Of a stretch of 64,000 nucleotides of DNA, positions 18,839 to 28,931 are shown one piece after another. The DNA is from Photobacterium angustum. Lineage in GTDB: Bacteria; Pseudomonadota; Gammaproteobacteria; Enterobacterales; Vibrionaceae. Location of the stretch: contig NZ_PYOM01000002.1 in the NCBI RefSeq assembly GCF_003026365.1, positions 269,272-333,271 of the forward strand, given 5' to 3'. The stretch's first letter is position 1, and each line of letters starts with the position of its first letter. Below the pieces are notes generated by a model, which ran no database searches, was not told the origin of the DNA, and worked only from the letters and a program-made list of their open reading frames with translations. A program made the translations under genes and the position numbers.

Positions 18839-19885
18839 GTGGCGTTTAATATTGCCAGTTCACCCCATGACCATAACCGCCGAAGCACCAGCGCTATTAT
18901 GCGTACAGTTATATTATGCTCGGTATTTGGCGTTATTGCTCAATGCTACTTCTTTGGTTTCGGTACTCTGATCCAAATTGTATTAGCATCTATATCTGCA
19001 ATCATATTTGAAGCTATTATTGTAAAACTGCGTAAACGTCCAGTTGTACCTTATTTAAGAGATAACACAGCCCTGCTTACTGGCGTATTAATTGGTTTAT
19101 CAATCCCACCATTAGCACCTTGGTGGTTGACTGTTATTGGTGTGTTCTTTGCTATAGTCATTGCAAAACACCTTTATGGCGGTATTGGACAAAACCTATT
19201 TAACCCCGCGATGATTGCTTATGTCGTACTACTAATTTCATTCCCAGTACAGATGACAACGTGGTTACCACCAGCATCATTGAGTGCTCAACCAGCCAAC
19301 TTTATGGATAGTATTTATGCAATCTTTACTGGCTTTACTCAAGATGGATTTAGTGTTCCGCAACTGAAAATGTCAGTTGATGGTTACACGATGGCAACAC
19401 CGCTAGATACTCTAAAAACATCGTTACACACAGGCTTTACAACAGCTGAAACAATGGCAAAACCTGTTTACGGTGCGATTGCGGGTATTGGCTGGGAATG
19501 GATTAATATGGGCTTCCTTGTTGGTGGTTTAATCTTATTAAAGCTTCGTGTTATTCAATGGCATATCCCTGTTGCTATGCTAACGTCACTATTTTTGATC
19601 AGTAGTCTTGTTTACATTGTGCACCCTGATACGACTGGTTCTCCATTGTTCCACCTATTTTCTGGTGCAACCATGTTAGGTGCTTTCTTTATTGCCACCG
19701 ATCCGGTAACAGCATCAACAACGGTAAAAGGCCGTTTAATATTTGGTGGCTTTATCGGTGTCATGATTTATCTGATCCGTACATGGGGTGGATTCCCAGA
19801 TGGCGTTGCCTTTGCCGTTTTACTTGGTAACTTATGTGTACCACTTATTGATTACTACACTCGTCCTCGTACTTACGGGCACTAA
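18839..19885 (+). CDS. rsxD: Electron-transport complex membrane subunit RsxD/RnfD
   Basis: A 348-residue membrane protein with about ten helices, starting at a GTG two bases after the rsxC stop. The N-terminus [20 protein letters not shown] is typical of RnfD. The periplasmic loop contains [13 protein letters not shown], where the family carries a covalently bound FMN on threonine. Other conserved parts are [13 protein letters not shown] and ATDPVTAST. It forms the membrane core with RsxA and RsxE and hands electrons to RsxG. Confidence 0.95.
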   Translation: MAFNIASSPHDHNRRSTSAIMRTVILCSVFGVIAQCYFFGFGTLIQIVLASISAIIFEAIIVKLRKRPVVPYLRDNTALLTGVLIGLSIPPLAPWWLTVIGVFFAIVIAKHLYGGIGQNLFNPAMIAYVVLLISFPVQMTTWLPPASLSAQPANFMDSIYAIFTGFTQDGFSVPQLKMSVDGYTMATPLDTLKTSLHTGFTTAETMAKPVYGAIAGIGWEWINMGFLVGGLILLKLRVIQWHIPVAMLTSLFLISSLVYIVHPDTTGSPLFHLFSGATMLGAFFIATDPVTASTTVKGRLIFGGFIGVMIYLIRTWGGFPDGVAFAVLLGNLCVPLIDYYTRPRTYGH

Positions 19886-19899
19886 TTAAGAGAACAGCC

Positions 19900-20532
19900 A
19901 TGTTTAATGCAATGAAAAAAAACGGTGCTATTCTTGCAATTTTTGCGTGTTTAGCGACAGCGCTAGTAGCCCTGACTAACTACCTAACGGAAGATCGTAT
20001 AGCAGAACAGCAGCGCCTACAGTTACTGGATACTTTAAACCAAGTGATTCCCGTAGCAAACCACGACAACTTACTCTACAAAAGTTGTACTTTAGTTAGA
20101 GATCATAAGCGGTTAGGTACATTAGCTCAGATGCCAGCTTATATTGCTAAAAAAGATAATAAGCCTGTTGGTGTAGCTATTGAAGGTATCGCCCCTGACG
20201 GTTATAGCGGCGCAATTAAAATTATTGTTGGTTTAGACATGAAAGGCGTGATCACTGGCGTTCGTGTATTACAACAAAACGAAACACCAGGATTGGGTGA
20301 TAAAATTGAAGCCACTGTTAGTAACTGGATTTACAGCTTTAATGGTAAGCGTGTAAATGGGGATAACGACCCATCATTTAAAGTGCGTAAAGATGGTGGT
20401 GAGTTTGATCAATTCACAGGTGCGACTATAACACCACGAGCAGTCGTCAAAGCAGTGAAAAATATTTCGTTATACTGGGATCAAAACCAGGATAAAATCA
20501 TCAACCAACCACTTGATTGTGCAGGTGAGTGA
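19900..20532 (+). CDS. rsxG: Electron-transport complex FMN subunit RsxG/RnfG
   Basis: 210 residues: one N-terminal membrane helix and a periplasmic domain. The flavinylation motif is [11 protein letters not shown], whose threonine takes a covalent [16 protein letters not shown] and [12 protein letters not shown] are conserved family blocks. It lies 14 bp after rsxD and its stop is one base before the rsxE ATG. It belongs to the periplasmic electron path of the Rsx complex. Confidence 0.95.
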   Translation: MFNAMKKNGAILAIFACLATALVALTNYLTEDRIAEQQRLQLLDTLNQVIPVANHDNLLYKSCTLVRDHKRLGTLAQMPAYIAKKDNKPVGVAIEGIAPDGYSGAIKIIVGLDMKGVITGVRVLQQNETPGLGDKIEATVSNWIYSFNGKRVNGDNDPSFKVRKDGGEFDQFTGATITPRAVVKAVKNISLYWDQNQDKIINQPLDCAGE

Positions 20533-20533
20533 T

Positions 20534-21232
20534 ATGACAACTAATAAAGAATTGATGACAAATGGCCTATGGTCAAATAACCCGGCAGTTGTTCAACTGC
20601 TTGGTCTTTGCCCTTTACTTGCCGTTTCATCAACAGTGACAAATGCTTTAGGTTTGGGGCTTGCGACGACTTTAGTACTGATAGGCTCAAACTTAATTGT
20701 GTCTTTAATTCGTCACTGGGTACCCACTGAGATCCGTATTCCAGTATTTGTTATGATCATTGCCTCACTCGTAACCTGCGTACAGTTATTGATGAATGCA
20801 TTTACTTTTGGTTTATACAAGTCATTAGGGATCTTCATCGCCTTGATTGTAACCAACTGTATTATCATTGGTCGTGCTGAAGCCTTTGCCTCTAAAAATG
20901 CGCCATTACCAGCAGTACTCGATGGTTTATGGATGGGGTTAGGCATGACATCTGCGCTATTCATTCTTGGCGCAATGCGAGAATTATTGAGTAAAGGAAC
21001 CTTGTTCGATGGTGCTGATCGACTACTAGGTAGCTGGGCATCAGTCTTACGAATCCAAGTATTCCATTTTGATTCAGGGTTCTTACTTGCAATGTTACCA
21101 CCGGGTGCCTTTCTTGGTGTCGGTTTAATGATTGCAGCCAAAAATGTGATTGATAAACGCCGTCAACAAAAACAACCTAAAGAAGAATCAAAGCCAACGG
21201 TTGAACGTGCTCGCGTTACTACCGTAGACTAA
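20534..21232 (+). CDS. rsxE: Electron-transport complex membrane subunit RsxE/RnfE
   Basis: A 232-residue paralogue of RsxA with six helices. It shows [20 protein letters not shown] and [21 protein letters not shown], the two inverted half-repeats with one cysteine each. The start at [13 protein letters not shown] is preferred over an upstream ATG that lies inside rsxG. The gene is followed within 10 bp by a strong terminator, so nth likely has its own promoter or is reached by read-through. Confidence 0.95.
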   Translation: MTTNKELMTNGLWSNNPAVVQLLGLCPLLAVSSTVTNALGLGLATTLVLIGSNLIVSLIRHWVPTEIRIPVFVMIIASLVTCVQLLMNAFTFGLYKSLGIFIALIVTNCIIIGRAEAFASKNAPLPAVLDGLWMGLGMTSALFILGAMRELLSKGTLFDGADRLLGSWASVLRIQVFHFDSGFLLAMLPPGAFLGVGLMIAAKNVIDKRRQQKQPKEESKPTVERARVTTVD

Positions 21233-21237
21233 AGAGT

Positions 21238-21275
21238 AAACCCAATAAGTATCATGCTTATTGGGTTTCTTTTTA
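21238..21275 (+). terminator. Terminator after rsxE
   Basis: A 12-bp stem, AAACCCAATAAG / CTTATTGGGTTT, with a 7-nt loop followed by TCTTTTTATT. It ends the rsx operon before nth. Confidence 0.9.
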
Positions 21276-21384
21276 TTACATATCGCGACAAAATAATGGA
21301 ATAGTAAAATGCTTAATTGCAACGACAGATGCTCACTCTGTCACTCCCTACTTATATTGCAATAAGCCTTATTTGGAATAGAAA

Positions 21385-22020
21385 ATGAATAATCAAAAAC
21401 GCGTCCAAATTCTTGAACGTTTACGCGCTGAAAACCCACACCCTGAAACAGAGCTTCATTGGAGCACGCCTTTCGAGTTATTGATTGCGGTATTACTCTC
21501 GGCCCAAGCCACCGATGTCAGCGTAAATAAAGCAACCGACAAGCTTTATCCTGTTGCAAATACCCCCCAAGCTATTTACGACTTAGGCGTTGACGGCGTA
21601 AAAGAATATATAAAAACTATTGGGTTATTTAATTCTAAAGCAGAAAATGTCATTAAAACCTGCCGGATTCTCTTAGATAAACATAACGGTGAGATCCCAG
21701 AAAACCGTGAAGCATTAGAAGCACTACCGGGGGTTGGTCGAAAGACAGCAAATGTTGTTTTAAATACGGCATTTGGCTGGCCGACTATTGCAGTGGATAC
21801 TCATATATTCCGAGTTTGTAATCGAACTAAATTTGCAATGGGGAAAAATGTCGATCAAGTTGAAGAGAAACTATTAAAGGTTGTGCCAAAAGAATTTAAA
21901 GTTGATGTTCACCATTGGCTAATATTACACGGACGCTATACCTGCATTGCGAGAAAGCCGCGCTGTGGCAGCTGCCTAATAGAGGATCTCTGCGAATACA
22001 AAGATAAGGTAGACATCTGA
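21385..22020 (+). CDS. nth: Endonuclease III (Nth)
   Basis: A 211-residue base-excision-repair glycosylase/AP lyase for oxidised pyrimidines. The helix-hairpin-helix is LPGVGRKTANVVL with catalytic Lys120, the catalytic aspartate is Asp138 (VDTH), and the 4Fe-4S cluster ligands are Cys187, 194, 197 and 203 (spacing C-x6-C-x2-C-x5-C). These positions and the length coincide with the E. coli enzyme. It sits 150 bp after rsxE, the usual neighbour. Confidence 0.97.
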   Translation: MNNQKRVQILERLRAENPHPETELHWSTPFELLIAVLLSAQATDVSVNKATDKLYPVANTPQAIYDLGVDGVKEYIKTIGLFNSKAENVIKTCRILLDKHNGEIPENREALEALPGVGRKTANVVLNTAFGWPTIAVDTHIFRVCNRTKFAMGKNVDQVEEKLLKVVPKEFKVDVHHWLILHGRYTCIARKPRCGSCLIEDLCEYKDKVDI

Positions 22021-22044
22021 TTAATAAAAGATTTAATTCAATAA

Positions 22045-22068
22045 AAAAGGAGCTTAATCGCTCCTTTT
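22045..22068. terminator. Bidirectional terminator after nth
   Basis: AAAAGGAGC / GCTCCTTTT with a 6-nt loop and A/T flanks. It separates nth from the convergent membrane-anchored protein gene at 22087. Confidence 0.85.
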
Positions 22069-22086
22069 CGTTTCTAATATTAGCAA

Positions 22087-22536
22087 TTAAAGTGGTTCAC
22101 AATTTACTTTAAAGCCATATGCTTTACGCTTTTCTGCCATTTGTTGCGCACCTTCACCTAACTTGGCAAACATCTCATTACGTTCTTCCGCTGAGGGTTT
22201 ATCAGTACTCGCATCAATCGCTTGTTGCAATTCCACTCGAGCTTTATCTTTATCATCCATCAAATAACTATTTTGTGCTAAAGCAATATAAGCCAAACTA
22301 CGACCTAATGGTGTCGCTGTATGACCTAACGCTTCGAGTTCTGCCGTTGCACCAGATTCACAGGCTTCTAGCTTGCCAATTGCTTTTGATACTGGCGCTA
22401 AATCAGCGCTCACCACTTCTTTTAATACTTTCTTAGTTGTTTCATTCGCCGCTTTTTCAGTAAATTTACCCACACTAAAAATACCCACACCTACCGCAAC
22501 CAATACAACAACAGCTATTAAAACAACTTTATTCAT
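22087..22536 (-). CDS. Membrane-anchored hypothetical protein (149 aa)
   Basis: 149 residues. A single N-terminal membrane helix or uncleaved signal (residues 4-24, VVLIAVVVLVAVGVGIFSVG) is followed by an alanine- and glutamate-rich helical domain. The arrangement of helices around SLAYIALAQNSYLMDDKDKA resembles a small tetratricopeptide-like fold, but that is only a visual impression. Two cysteines (in LEACES and KVNCEPL) may form a disulfide if the domain is periplasmic. It is monocistronic, with a strong ATG. I do not recognise the family. Confidence 0.7.
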   Translation of the reverse strand: MNKVVLIAVVVLVAVGVGIFSVGKFTEKAANETTKKVLKEVVSADLAPVSKAIGKLEACESGATAELEALGHTATPLGRSLAYIALAQNSYLMDDKDKARVELQQAIDASTDKPSAEERNEMFAKLGEGAQQMAEKRKAYGFKVNCEPL

Positions 22537-22659
22537 AACGAAAATCCTTATCTAAACAATGTAAATCATAACCAAAAACCATAAATTCTTTGTTAACTAA
22601 TCATCAAATTCATAATTTCAAAGCTAAAAATTCATTAATATCCATACAAAAACACGGTT

Positions 22660-22682
22660 GATAATGATAATAATTATCATTA
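22660..22682. promoter_or_regulatory. Fur box upstream of the Mn-type superoxide dismutase
   Basis: GATAATGATAATAATTATC (22660-22678) matches 18 of 19 positions of the classical Fur consensus and contains the perfect 7-1-7 palindrome TGATAAT-A-ATTATCA (22665-22679). It ends about 38 bp before the start codon, so Fe-Fur would block transcription and iron shortage would switch the operon on. Confidence 0.92.
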
Positions 22683-22716
22683 ATATCTAGTTAACGTTTT
22701 TTACTAGTTATAATTT

Positions 22717-23331
22717 ATGAAACATTTATTCCCAGAACTACCCTATGACTTCAATGCATTAGAACCTTATCTTGATGCAAGAACTGTTGAGATCCACTAT
22801 AGCAAACACCATAGAGGTTATTTTGATAAGTTTATGGCTGCGATTGAAAATACAGATCTCAATAACCAGCCCATTGAAACCATTTTAAGCAATATATCTC
22901 AATACCCTGCTGCAGTTCGTAATAATGGTGGTGGTTTCTATAATCACAACCTCTATTGGCAATGCATGTCACCCGAAGGCGTTCGCCATCCATCAGGTTT
23001 ACTTGCAGAAGCAATTAATGCACATTTTGAAAGTTTTACTAAGTTCAAAGAGACATTTTCAACATTAGCTGCCAATCATTTTGGTGCAGGGTTTATTTGG
23101 CTCTCTGTCGTAGATGGACGCCTTGAGATCTCGGCAACGCCGAACCAAGACAACCCGTTAATGGATACGGTAACAATACAAGGTACTCCAATTCTTGCGC
23201 TCGATGTATGGGAACATGCTTACTACTTGAGTTACCAAAACGTCCGTCCTGATTACATTGACGCATGGTGGCACTTAGTCGATTGGGAACAAGTTGAGAT
23301 AAACTACCTTAGCGCGTTACAAGCTTTCTAA
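22717..23331 (+). CDS. sodA: Manganese-type superoxide dismutase
   Basis: A 204-residue Fe/Mn-family SOD. The metal ligands are His27, His77, Asp163 and His167 (DVWEHAYY). Gln144 in PNQDNPLM is the outer-sphere glutamine typical of Mn-SODs, and GGGFYNHNLYW replaces the AAQVWNHTFYW of Fe-SODs; both point to manganese. A near-perfect Fur box precedes it, which fits a Mn enzyme deployed when iron is scarce. The start ATG is the first in frame after the Fur box. It is likely co-transcribed with the next gene, 34 bp downstream. Confidence 0.93.
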   Translation: MKHLFPELPYDFNALEPYLDARTVEIHYSKHHRGYFDKFMAAIENTDLNNQPIETILSNISQYPAAVRNNGGGFYNHNLYWQCMSPEGVRHPSGLLAEAINAHFESFTKFKETFSTLAANHFGAGFIWLSVVDGRLEISATPNQDNPLMDTVTIQGTPILALDVWEHAYYLSYQNVRPDYIDAWWHLVDWEQVEINYLSALQAF

Positions 23332-23365
23332 CCGCAAAGCAATACCACTTACAAAGGATAATGAC

Positions 23366-23809
23366 ATGGATATTTCAGAGTGGGAAAGACACACCTTAAT
23401 GGCTGATGATGCTAAGACTAACAATAACCCTTTGATGTCTATTGTTCATTATCAACTCGCGCTATCTATTGCTCAGGAAATCACGGCAGATTCAACTGAC
23501 ACCGAGCAACTAACGGATCTCTTAACGATGAAAGTCGTTTCTTGCCATAATCTTGCTAATTTTTGGCGACAACATGGCGATTCAGACTACGAGTTAAAAT
23601 ATTTACAACTTGCCTCTGAACAAGTTATTGCATTAATCCCACAGTGCAAACAAACGCAATGCCATAGCTATATAAATTCTTTGGGGTGTTGCCAATCGGC
23701 ATTGGTTGGCTTTTTAAAACGACACCCCAACCCTGCTATTGCTAATCAAGTAAAAGCCATTAACAACTATTCAAGTTGTGAACTAATTGCCTCCTTTAAA
23801 CTGCATTAA
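23366..23809 (+). CDS. Small partner protein of the Fur-controlled SOD (DUF2753-like)
   Basis: 147 residues, cytoplasmic and all-helical by appearance, with a TPR-like pattern: MDISEWERHTLMADDAK, SIVHYQLALSIAQEI, KYLQLASEQVIALIPQ. Cysteines are frequent towards the C-terminus (QTQC, GCCQ, SSCE). AAAGGA sits before the ATG. The 34-bp gap to the SOD gene and the shared downstream hairpin imply one Fur-regulated operon. I associate this protein with the vibrio family DUF2753, which I recall as a sodA neighbour, but that is from memory. Function unknown. Confidence 0.7.
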   Translation: MDISEWERHTLMADDAKTNNNPLMSIVHYQLALSIAQEITADSTDTEQLTDLLTMKVVSCHNLANFWRQHGDSDYELKYLQLASEQVIALIPQCKQTQCHSYINSLGCCQSALVGFLKRHPNPAIANQVKAINNYSSCELIASFKLH

Positions 23810-23814
23810 TAAAA

Positions 23815-23853
23815 ATAAGGCTCGTTACATCATTCGATAATAACGAGCCTTAT
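23815..23853 (-). terminator. Terminator hairpin between motY and the SOD operon
   Basis: A 13-bp perfect stem (23815-23827 with 23841-23853). On the minus strand it is followed by a T-rich stretch, so it best serves motY; on the plus strand the tail is not T-rich. Confidence 0.75.
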
Positions 23854-23876
23854 CCCATCCAGTTTCCCATTCGTGA

Positions 23877-24770
23877 TTAATAAATCGGACTTTGTCCTAA
23901 TGAAATCACAACTCGACGATTTAAATTTCGTCCCATAGGGGTTGAGTTATCAGCAATAGGACGTCTCTTACCGTAGGCTTCCACTTGAACACGCTCGGCA
24001 GGTAATCCTAATGATTGAAAATATTGACGTAGTTTTTCCGCTCGTCGCTCTGACATCTCTTGGCTTTCTGTAGTACCGGCAATCGAGTCATTAAACGCAG
24101 CAACTAAAACCAAATCAATATCGTCAGAATAACGAACAAAGTCGGCAATTTGAGCAAGACGTTGTTGCGAAATTTTATTTAATGTGTCGCTATTTTCACT
24201 ATAGTGAAGGACAGAAAATGCGATATCTTCAAATCCATAGGGTAATAGTTTACTCAGACATTGGCTAAATGATTGATAACCTTTTTGAAACGCAACGGCG
24301 GATAATCCAACCTCTAATAAGCGGTTTTGTCGCTGCCAATCTTGATACATAAATGTAGGATTTCGCCCATCTTCTAATTCAGCAAGCATATTCCACACCG
24401 TTTTCCCTTGAATATAGCCATCAAACTGCTTAAAAAATTTAAGTCGTGTCATGGTATTTGCTGAATCACCAGGCATCCAACGAGCAGGCATAGAAGTTAG
24501 ACGGACGTTTCGTGTTTCTCCCATCGGACGATACATTTTTAATTCAAAGGCAACAGATTGTTTTTTGCTAGAACGTGCTACGAACTCACCGTCACCATAG
24601 CCCGGTATATGATGTGACAAACGACACTCGAGCGGCGTATCAACAATAACATTCCACTGTGATTGATTAGGCGACGCGATATATTGCTTCCCAGCCCAAC
24701 TTGGCAATGAAAACAATAAAATCAATATATACAATGACCTAGGCCATTTTTTAAAAATAAGAAATGTCAT
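23877..24770 (-). CDS. motY: Sodium-type flagellar motor protein MotY
   Basis: 297 residues. A signal peptide (about 1-26, ending LPSWAG) leads into the MotY N-terminal stator-interacting domain, with blocks MYRPMGETRNVRL and RLKFFKQFDGYIQGKT. An OmpA-like peptidoglycan-binding domain follows (about 180-290; YGKRRPIADNSTPMGRNLNR). It forms the T ring that anchors PomA/PomB sodium stators around the polar flagellar motor of vibrios. It is divergent from rnt, the same neighbour it has in vibrios. Confidence 0.95.
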   Translation of the reverse strand: MTFLIFKKWPRSLYILILLFSLPSWAGKQYIASPNQSQWNVIVDTPLECRLSHHIPGYGDGEFVARSSKKQSVAFELKMYRPMGETRNVRLTSMPARWMPGDSANTMTRLKFFKQFDGYIQGKTVWNMLAELEDGRNPTFMYQDWQRQNRLLEVGLSAVAFQKGYQSFSQCLSKLLPYGFEDIAFSVLHYSENSDTLNKISQQRLAQIADFVRYSDDIDLVLVAAFNDSIAGTTESQEMSERRAEKLRQYFQSLGLPAERVQVEAYGKRRPIADNSTPMGRNLNRRVVISLGQSPIY

Positions 24771-24997
24771 TATCCAAATATCTTAATCTAACGTCTCGAA
24801 ATATAAAGGCTGACTTTTAATTGATACTAATTAAACCTCTCTTTATATCGACCATAACATCCATTGCTTTAACAATTCAGAACCCGTTTCACATTAAGAA
24901 AAAGAGGCAGACCATTTTTGTTTATACATCAGATCAAATTGGTATCAAGAGATGGATCTGACATAATGGCCCATTCCTTTATTTTGACAGCAGTGTT

Positions 24998-25663
24998 ATG
25001 AGCCAAGATAACGAATTCAATACATTAAAAAGTCGCTTTCGCGGCTACTTTCCCGTCGTCATTGATGTAGAAACCGCGGGATTTAACGCTAAAACAGATG
25101 CATTACTTGAAATTTGCGCCGTTACATTACAAATGGATGAAGATGGATGGCTAAAGCCAGCAACAACAATCCACTTCCATGTATCTCCTTTTGAAGGCGC
25201 GATTTTACATAAAGAAGCTTTGGACTTTAATGGGATCCGTGACCCTTTTAGTCCACTACGTGGTGCGGTATCTGAAGAGCACGCTTTAAAAGAAATCTAT
25301 AAGCAGATCCGTAAAGAACAAAGAGCCTCTGATTGTTCTCGCGCTATAATGGTTGCGCACAATGCAACGTTTGATCACAGCTTTGTTATGGCGGCATCTG
25401 AACGTGCAAAATTAAAGCGTAACCCTTTCCACCCGTTTGCAACTTTTGATACCGCTGCATTAAGTGGGCTTGCATTTGGTCAAACGGTATTGGCGAAAGC
25501 ATGCCAAACGGCAAATATCCCATTTGACAATCGTGAAGCACATTCAGCGCTGTATGATACAGAACGTACCGCTGAGCTATTTTGTGAGATAGTTAACAAA
25601 TGGAAAAAATTAGGTGGCTGGCCTTTAATGGCACCTCAAACAGAAGAAAGTGACAATAACTAA
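24998..25663 (+). CDS. rnt: Ribonuclease T
   Basis: A 221-residue DEDD 3'-5' exoribonuclease that trims tRNA and other stable RNA 3' ends. The first motif is [19 protein letters not shown], with Asp23 and Glu25. The second is [11 protein letters not shown]. The third lies in the C-terminal block [18 protein letters not shown], with the catalytic His and Asp. The length is standard. A clean terminator follows at 25699-25726. Confidence 0.96.
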   Translation: MSQDNEFNTLKSRFRGYFPVVIDVETAGFNAKTDALLEICAVTLQMDEDGWLKPATTIHFHVSPFEGAILHKEALDFNGIRDPFSPLRGAVSEEHALKEIYKQIRKEQRASDCSRAIMVAHNATFDHSFVMAASERAKLKRNPFHPFATFDTAALSGLAFGQTVLAKACQTANIPFDNREAHSALYDTERTAELFCEIVNKWKKLGGWPLMAPQTEESDNN

Positions 25664-25698
25664 TTCAATCTATCTCAAATATAAATAAATTCACTGAT

Positions 25699-25726
25699 AA
25701 GCTCATATTTTATATGAGCTTTTTTT
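25699..25726 (+). terminator. Terminator of rnt
   Basis: A 10-bp stem, AAGCTCATAT / ATATGAGCTT, with a TTT loop followed by a run of T. Confidence 0.88.
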
Positions 25727-25938
25727 AATATGTTTCTTATTTCTAAATATTTAAATTAAACGTTTTAAACACTTACTACAAAACCATGCTAAATAATTGG
25801 AACTAAAGTATTAATTTTTGTGATTACAAAAATTTAACATTTATTTAAACACCTCTATACTCTTTCTGTACTTTACATTTTGTTTTTCCTACATGGATGA
25901 ATAAGAAGCTAAACAATAACTTACAGAGAGGCAGTATA

Positions 25939-27222
25939 ATGTCCGTAAATAAACGCTTTCTTACCGTATCAATAGCAGCAGCACTGGTATCTTCATTTAA
26001 TGTTCAAGCCGCTGGTTTCCAGCTTAACTCTCAATCAGCAACCGGTTTAGGCCGTGCATTCTCAGGGGATGCAGTTATAGCTGATAATGCCTCAGTCGTA
26101 GCGAAGAATGCTGCTGCAATGGCGTTATTCGACAGACCTGCAATGTCGCTTGGCCTAACAGTCATCGACACTGATATCAAAGTCAAAAATACAAGCATTG
26201 TAGCTTCTCCATTTAAGGTTGACGATGCATCAATAGGCGGCATCAGTTATGTCCCTAACCTTTATTACATTCACCCTATTAATGAAAAAATTGCAGTAGG
26301 TGCCTCCCTTTATTCTAACTTCGGTACATTAACTGAGTTTCCAGGAGGGTATGGAAATAATGTACAGGTGCCAGAACTTAAGGGTCAAGCAGATATATAC
26401 GGTGGTACAACTGAAGTTAAAAGTTTAAACCTTGGTCTAAGTGCATCTTACCGTCTAAACAAACAGCTAAGTCTTGGTGCCGGTATCGATGTGATTTATG
26501 GTAGCGGTAAATTTACTCGCGGTAGAGGACTTTCTCCACTTCCAAGTTCAGTAACTGGCACAAGTGATTTCGTTGATATTGATGCTGATGGTTTTGCATT
26601 GGGCTTTAATTTAGGCAGTGTATTTGAAGTCGATGATAATAATCGTTTTGGTTTAACTTATCGATTTAGCCCTACTCTAGAAGCCAAAGGCGATATGACT
26701 TATATTCCTAATGCCTTTATTGGTAAGCCATATGATCTAAGTGGCGAAAAGTTAAAAATGCCACTCCCCGACATGGCTGAATTCTCTGGCTTCCACAAAC
26801 TTAATGACAAATTTGCAGTCCACTATAGTATCCAATGGATCGGCTGGAGTAGCTTCGACAAGTTAGAGACGACTGGTGGTACAGTTATTAAAGACTATGA
26901 GTGGCAGGATGGCTGGCACTACGCCATTGGTGGTACATATTACTTAAATAATGATTGGACACTACGTGCAGGTTATATGCATGACACCAGTGCTCAAGAC
27001 CAAATGACCTCGATTTCAGTACCTGACTCCGATCGAAACTGGATCTCTGGTGGCTTTACTTACCACTTAGATAGTAAATCTAATATCGACTTCGGTCTTA
27101 CTTATCTGATGGGTAAAGATGTTGATGTTAAAGAATCACAAGAAAATGGCTCTTTACCTTTGACAGCGACAACAAGAGCCAATGCGTGGCTTTACGGCAT
27201 CCAATATAGCCGTAGCTTCTAA
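25939..27222 (+). CDS. FadL-family outer-membrane transporter
   Basis: A 427-residue outer-membrane beta-barrel of the long-chain fatty-acid/hydrocarbon transporter family. The signal peptide ends FNVQA-AGFQLNSQSATGLG; AGFQL at the mature N-terminus is the plug motif typical of FadL. Alternating strand pattern and the C-terminal residues GIQYSRSF (terminal Phe) fit barrel insertion by Bam. The start is the ATG with AGAGAGG upstream; an ATG 42 bp earlier lacks one. It is monocistronic. The substrate is probably fatty acids, but vibrios carry several paralogues, so I do not assign a symbol. Confidence 0.88.
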   Translation: MSVNKRFLTVSIAAALVSSFNVQAAGFQLNSQSATGLGRAFSGDAVIADNASVVAKNAAAMALFDRPAMSLGLTVIDTDIKVKNTSIVASPFKVDDASIGGISYVPNLYYIHPINEKIAVGASLYSNFGTLTEFPGGYGNNVQVPELKGQADIYGGTTEVKSLNLGLSASYRLNKQLSLGAGIDVIYGSGKFTRGRGLSPLPSSVTGTSDFVDIDADGFALGFNLGSVFEVDDNNRFGLTYRFSPTLEAKGDMTYIPNAFIGKPYDLSGEKLKMPLPDMAEFSGFHKLNDKFAVHYSIQWIGWSSFDKLETTGGTVIKDYEWQDGWHYAIGGTYYLNNDWTLRAGYMHDTSAQDQMTSISVPDSDRNWISGGFTYHLDSKSNIDFGLTYLMGKDVDVKESQENGSLPLTATTRANAWLYGIQYSRSF

Positions 27223-27247
27223 TCATTCCTACTTTTAAGTTTAATAT

Positions 27248-27281
27248 GGCTCAGTTGATTATCGATCACTGAGCCTTTTTC
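27248..27281 (+). terminator. Terminator of the FadL-family gene
   Basis: GGCTCAGT / ACTGAGCC stem with the loop between, followed by TTTTTCTTG; it starts 26 bp after the stop codon. Confidence 0.85.
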
Positions 27282-27511
27282 TTGCCTGATAATCCAATCA
27301 AAAACATCCTTTTAAGTGATTTAAAATCATACAACCTTAATAAAATGTAGTTCAAAACACATTTTGTCCTCGACATGTGCAAAAATTTAAGCAAACTGGT
27401 GAAAACCTGGTTATTTCTCATCAACAATTCTGTGATTAGTCACACACTTTGAAATAACCAAATAAACGAAGTTAACAGTTTCCTCATTAAAAACGGATGG
27501 AATAAAGTTTT

Positions 27512-28834
27512 ATGAACCCTGTAGTTATAGCGGTATGTATCATGCTGATACTCGCGTTAATGCGAGTGAATGTGGTGGTCGCGCTAACCTTTAGTGCCAT
27601 TGTTGGTGGCCTTATTGGTGGAATGTCTCTCACTGATGCGGTGTCAGCCTTTGAAGGTGGTCTTGGTGGCGGTGCAACCACAGCGCTAAGTTATGCCATG
27701 CTCGGTACGTTTGCCGTTGCAATCTCGCGTTCAGGTATCACGGATGTACTGGCGCAAAAAGTGATCAAGCGCATTAGCGGCCATAATAACGCTGCTGCTG
27801 CAATGGGCGTCAAATATAGCGTTCTTATCATTCTCGTCTTACTTGCCATTTCTTCTCAGAACGTTATTCCGGTACATATTGCCTTCATCCCAATTGTTAT
27901 TCCGCCGCTACTGCATGTTTTTGCCAAACTAAAATTAGACCGTCGTTTAATCGCTTGTGTATTAACCTTTGGTTTAGTCACCCCTTATATGGTGTTGCCT
28001 ATTGGTTTTGGCGGTATTTTCTTAAATAACATCTTACTTAAGAACTTACACGATAACGGCTTAGATGTATTAGCCAGCCAAGTACCCGTAGCAATGCTTT
28101 TACCTGCTTGTGGCATGTTATTTGGTTTGTTGGTGTCGATTTTTATCAGTTACCGTAAACCACGTGAGTATTCCGTTGAAAAGATCCTTGCCAGTGAGCC
28201 AGAGAAAAAAGAAATCGACATGCGTCATGTCTATGTCGCAGTTGCCGCTATTTTTGCCGCATTAGGCGCACAATTATATAGTGGCTCGATGATCATCGGT
28301 GGCCTTGTTGGCTTTATGGTGTTTACTTTCACGGGTGTCATTAAGTGGAAAGAAACCCATGATGTGTTCACCAAAGGTGTTCATATGATGGCGATGATCG
28401 GCTTTATTATGATTGCAGCAGCAGGTTTTGCTGCGGTAATGAAAGCAACAGGCGGCGTAGAAACCTTAGTGAATTCCCTTGAAGCTGTGATTGGTAATAA
28501 CAAACCTCTTGCTTCACTGCTAATGCTGGTTGTGGGTTTATTAGTAACCATGGGGATCGGTTCTTCGTTTTCAACCATTCCAATTCTAGCCACGATTTAT
28601 GTACCACTTTGTCTATCTTTTGGTTTCTCACCAATGGCAACCATCGCGATTGTAGGTACTGCAGCAGCATTAGGGGATGCGGGTTCTCCAGCTTCAGATT
28701 CGACTTTAGGTCCAACATCAGGTTTGAATGCGGATGGTCAGCACGATCATATTTGGGATTCGGTTGTACCGACGTTCATCCACTATAACTTGCCATTAAT
28801 TGGATTTGGTTGGTTAGCTTCTATGGTGTTATAA
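27512..28834 (+). CDS. YuiF-type Na+/H+ antiporter-family permease
   Basis: A 440-residue integral membrane protein with about eleven helices. It resembles the NhaC-like YuiF family, often annotated as Na+/H+ antiporter or histidine permease. Recognisable segments are [20 protein letters not shown] near the start and [20 protein letters not shown] in the C-terminal half, where NhaC proteins have their conserved GDAxSPxSDS stretch. It is monocistronic between two terminators. The substrate cannot be decided from sequence. Confidence 0.8.
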   Translation: MNPVVIAVCIMLILALMRVNVVVALTFSAIVGGLIGGMSLTDAVSAFEGGLGGGATTALSYAMLGTFAVAISRSGITDVLAQKVIKRISGHNNAAAAMGVKYSVLIILVLLAISSQNVIPVHIAFIPIVIPPLLHVFAKLKLDRRLIACVLTFGLVTPYMVLPIGFGGIFLNNILLKNLHDNGLDVLASQVPVAMLLPACGMLFGLLVSIFISYRKPREYSVEKILASEPEKKEIDMRHVYVAVAAIFAALGAQLYSGSMIIGGLVGFMVFTFTGVIKWKETHDVFTKGVHMMAMIGFIMIAAAGFAAVMKATGGVETLVNSLEAVIGNNKPLASLLMLVVGLLVTMGIGSSFSTIPILATIYVPLCLSFGFSPMATIAIVGTAAALGDAGSPASDSTLGPTSGLNADGQHDHIWDSVVPTFIHYNLPLIGFGWLASMVL

Positions 28835-28862
28835 GCCATATATTCTTTATCAAGACAAACAA

Positions 28863-28887
28863 AAAAACCGCCAATTTGGCGGTTTTT
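28863..28887. terminator. Bidirectional terminator between the YuiF-type gene and grxD
   Basis: AAAAACCGCCA / TGGCGGTTTTT, an 11-bp perfect stem with a 3-nt loop, serving both convergent genes. Confidence 0.92.
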
Positions 28888-28931
28888 ATTTATCAGCTAA
28901 ACACTATTTAATAACGTTTAGGCGTAATAAA

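Noticed and set aside
27431..27444. CRP-like palindrome TGTGA-TTAG-TCACA upstream of the YuiF-type gene
   Set aside because: The spacer is 4 bp instead of 6, so it does not fit a CRP site; it may be another operator but nothing supports one.
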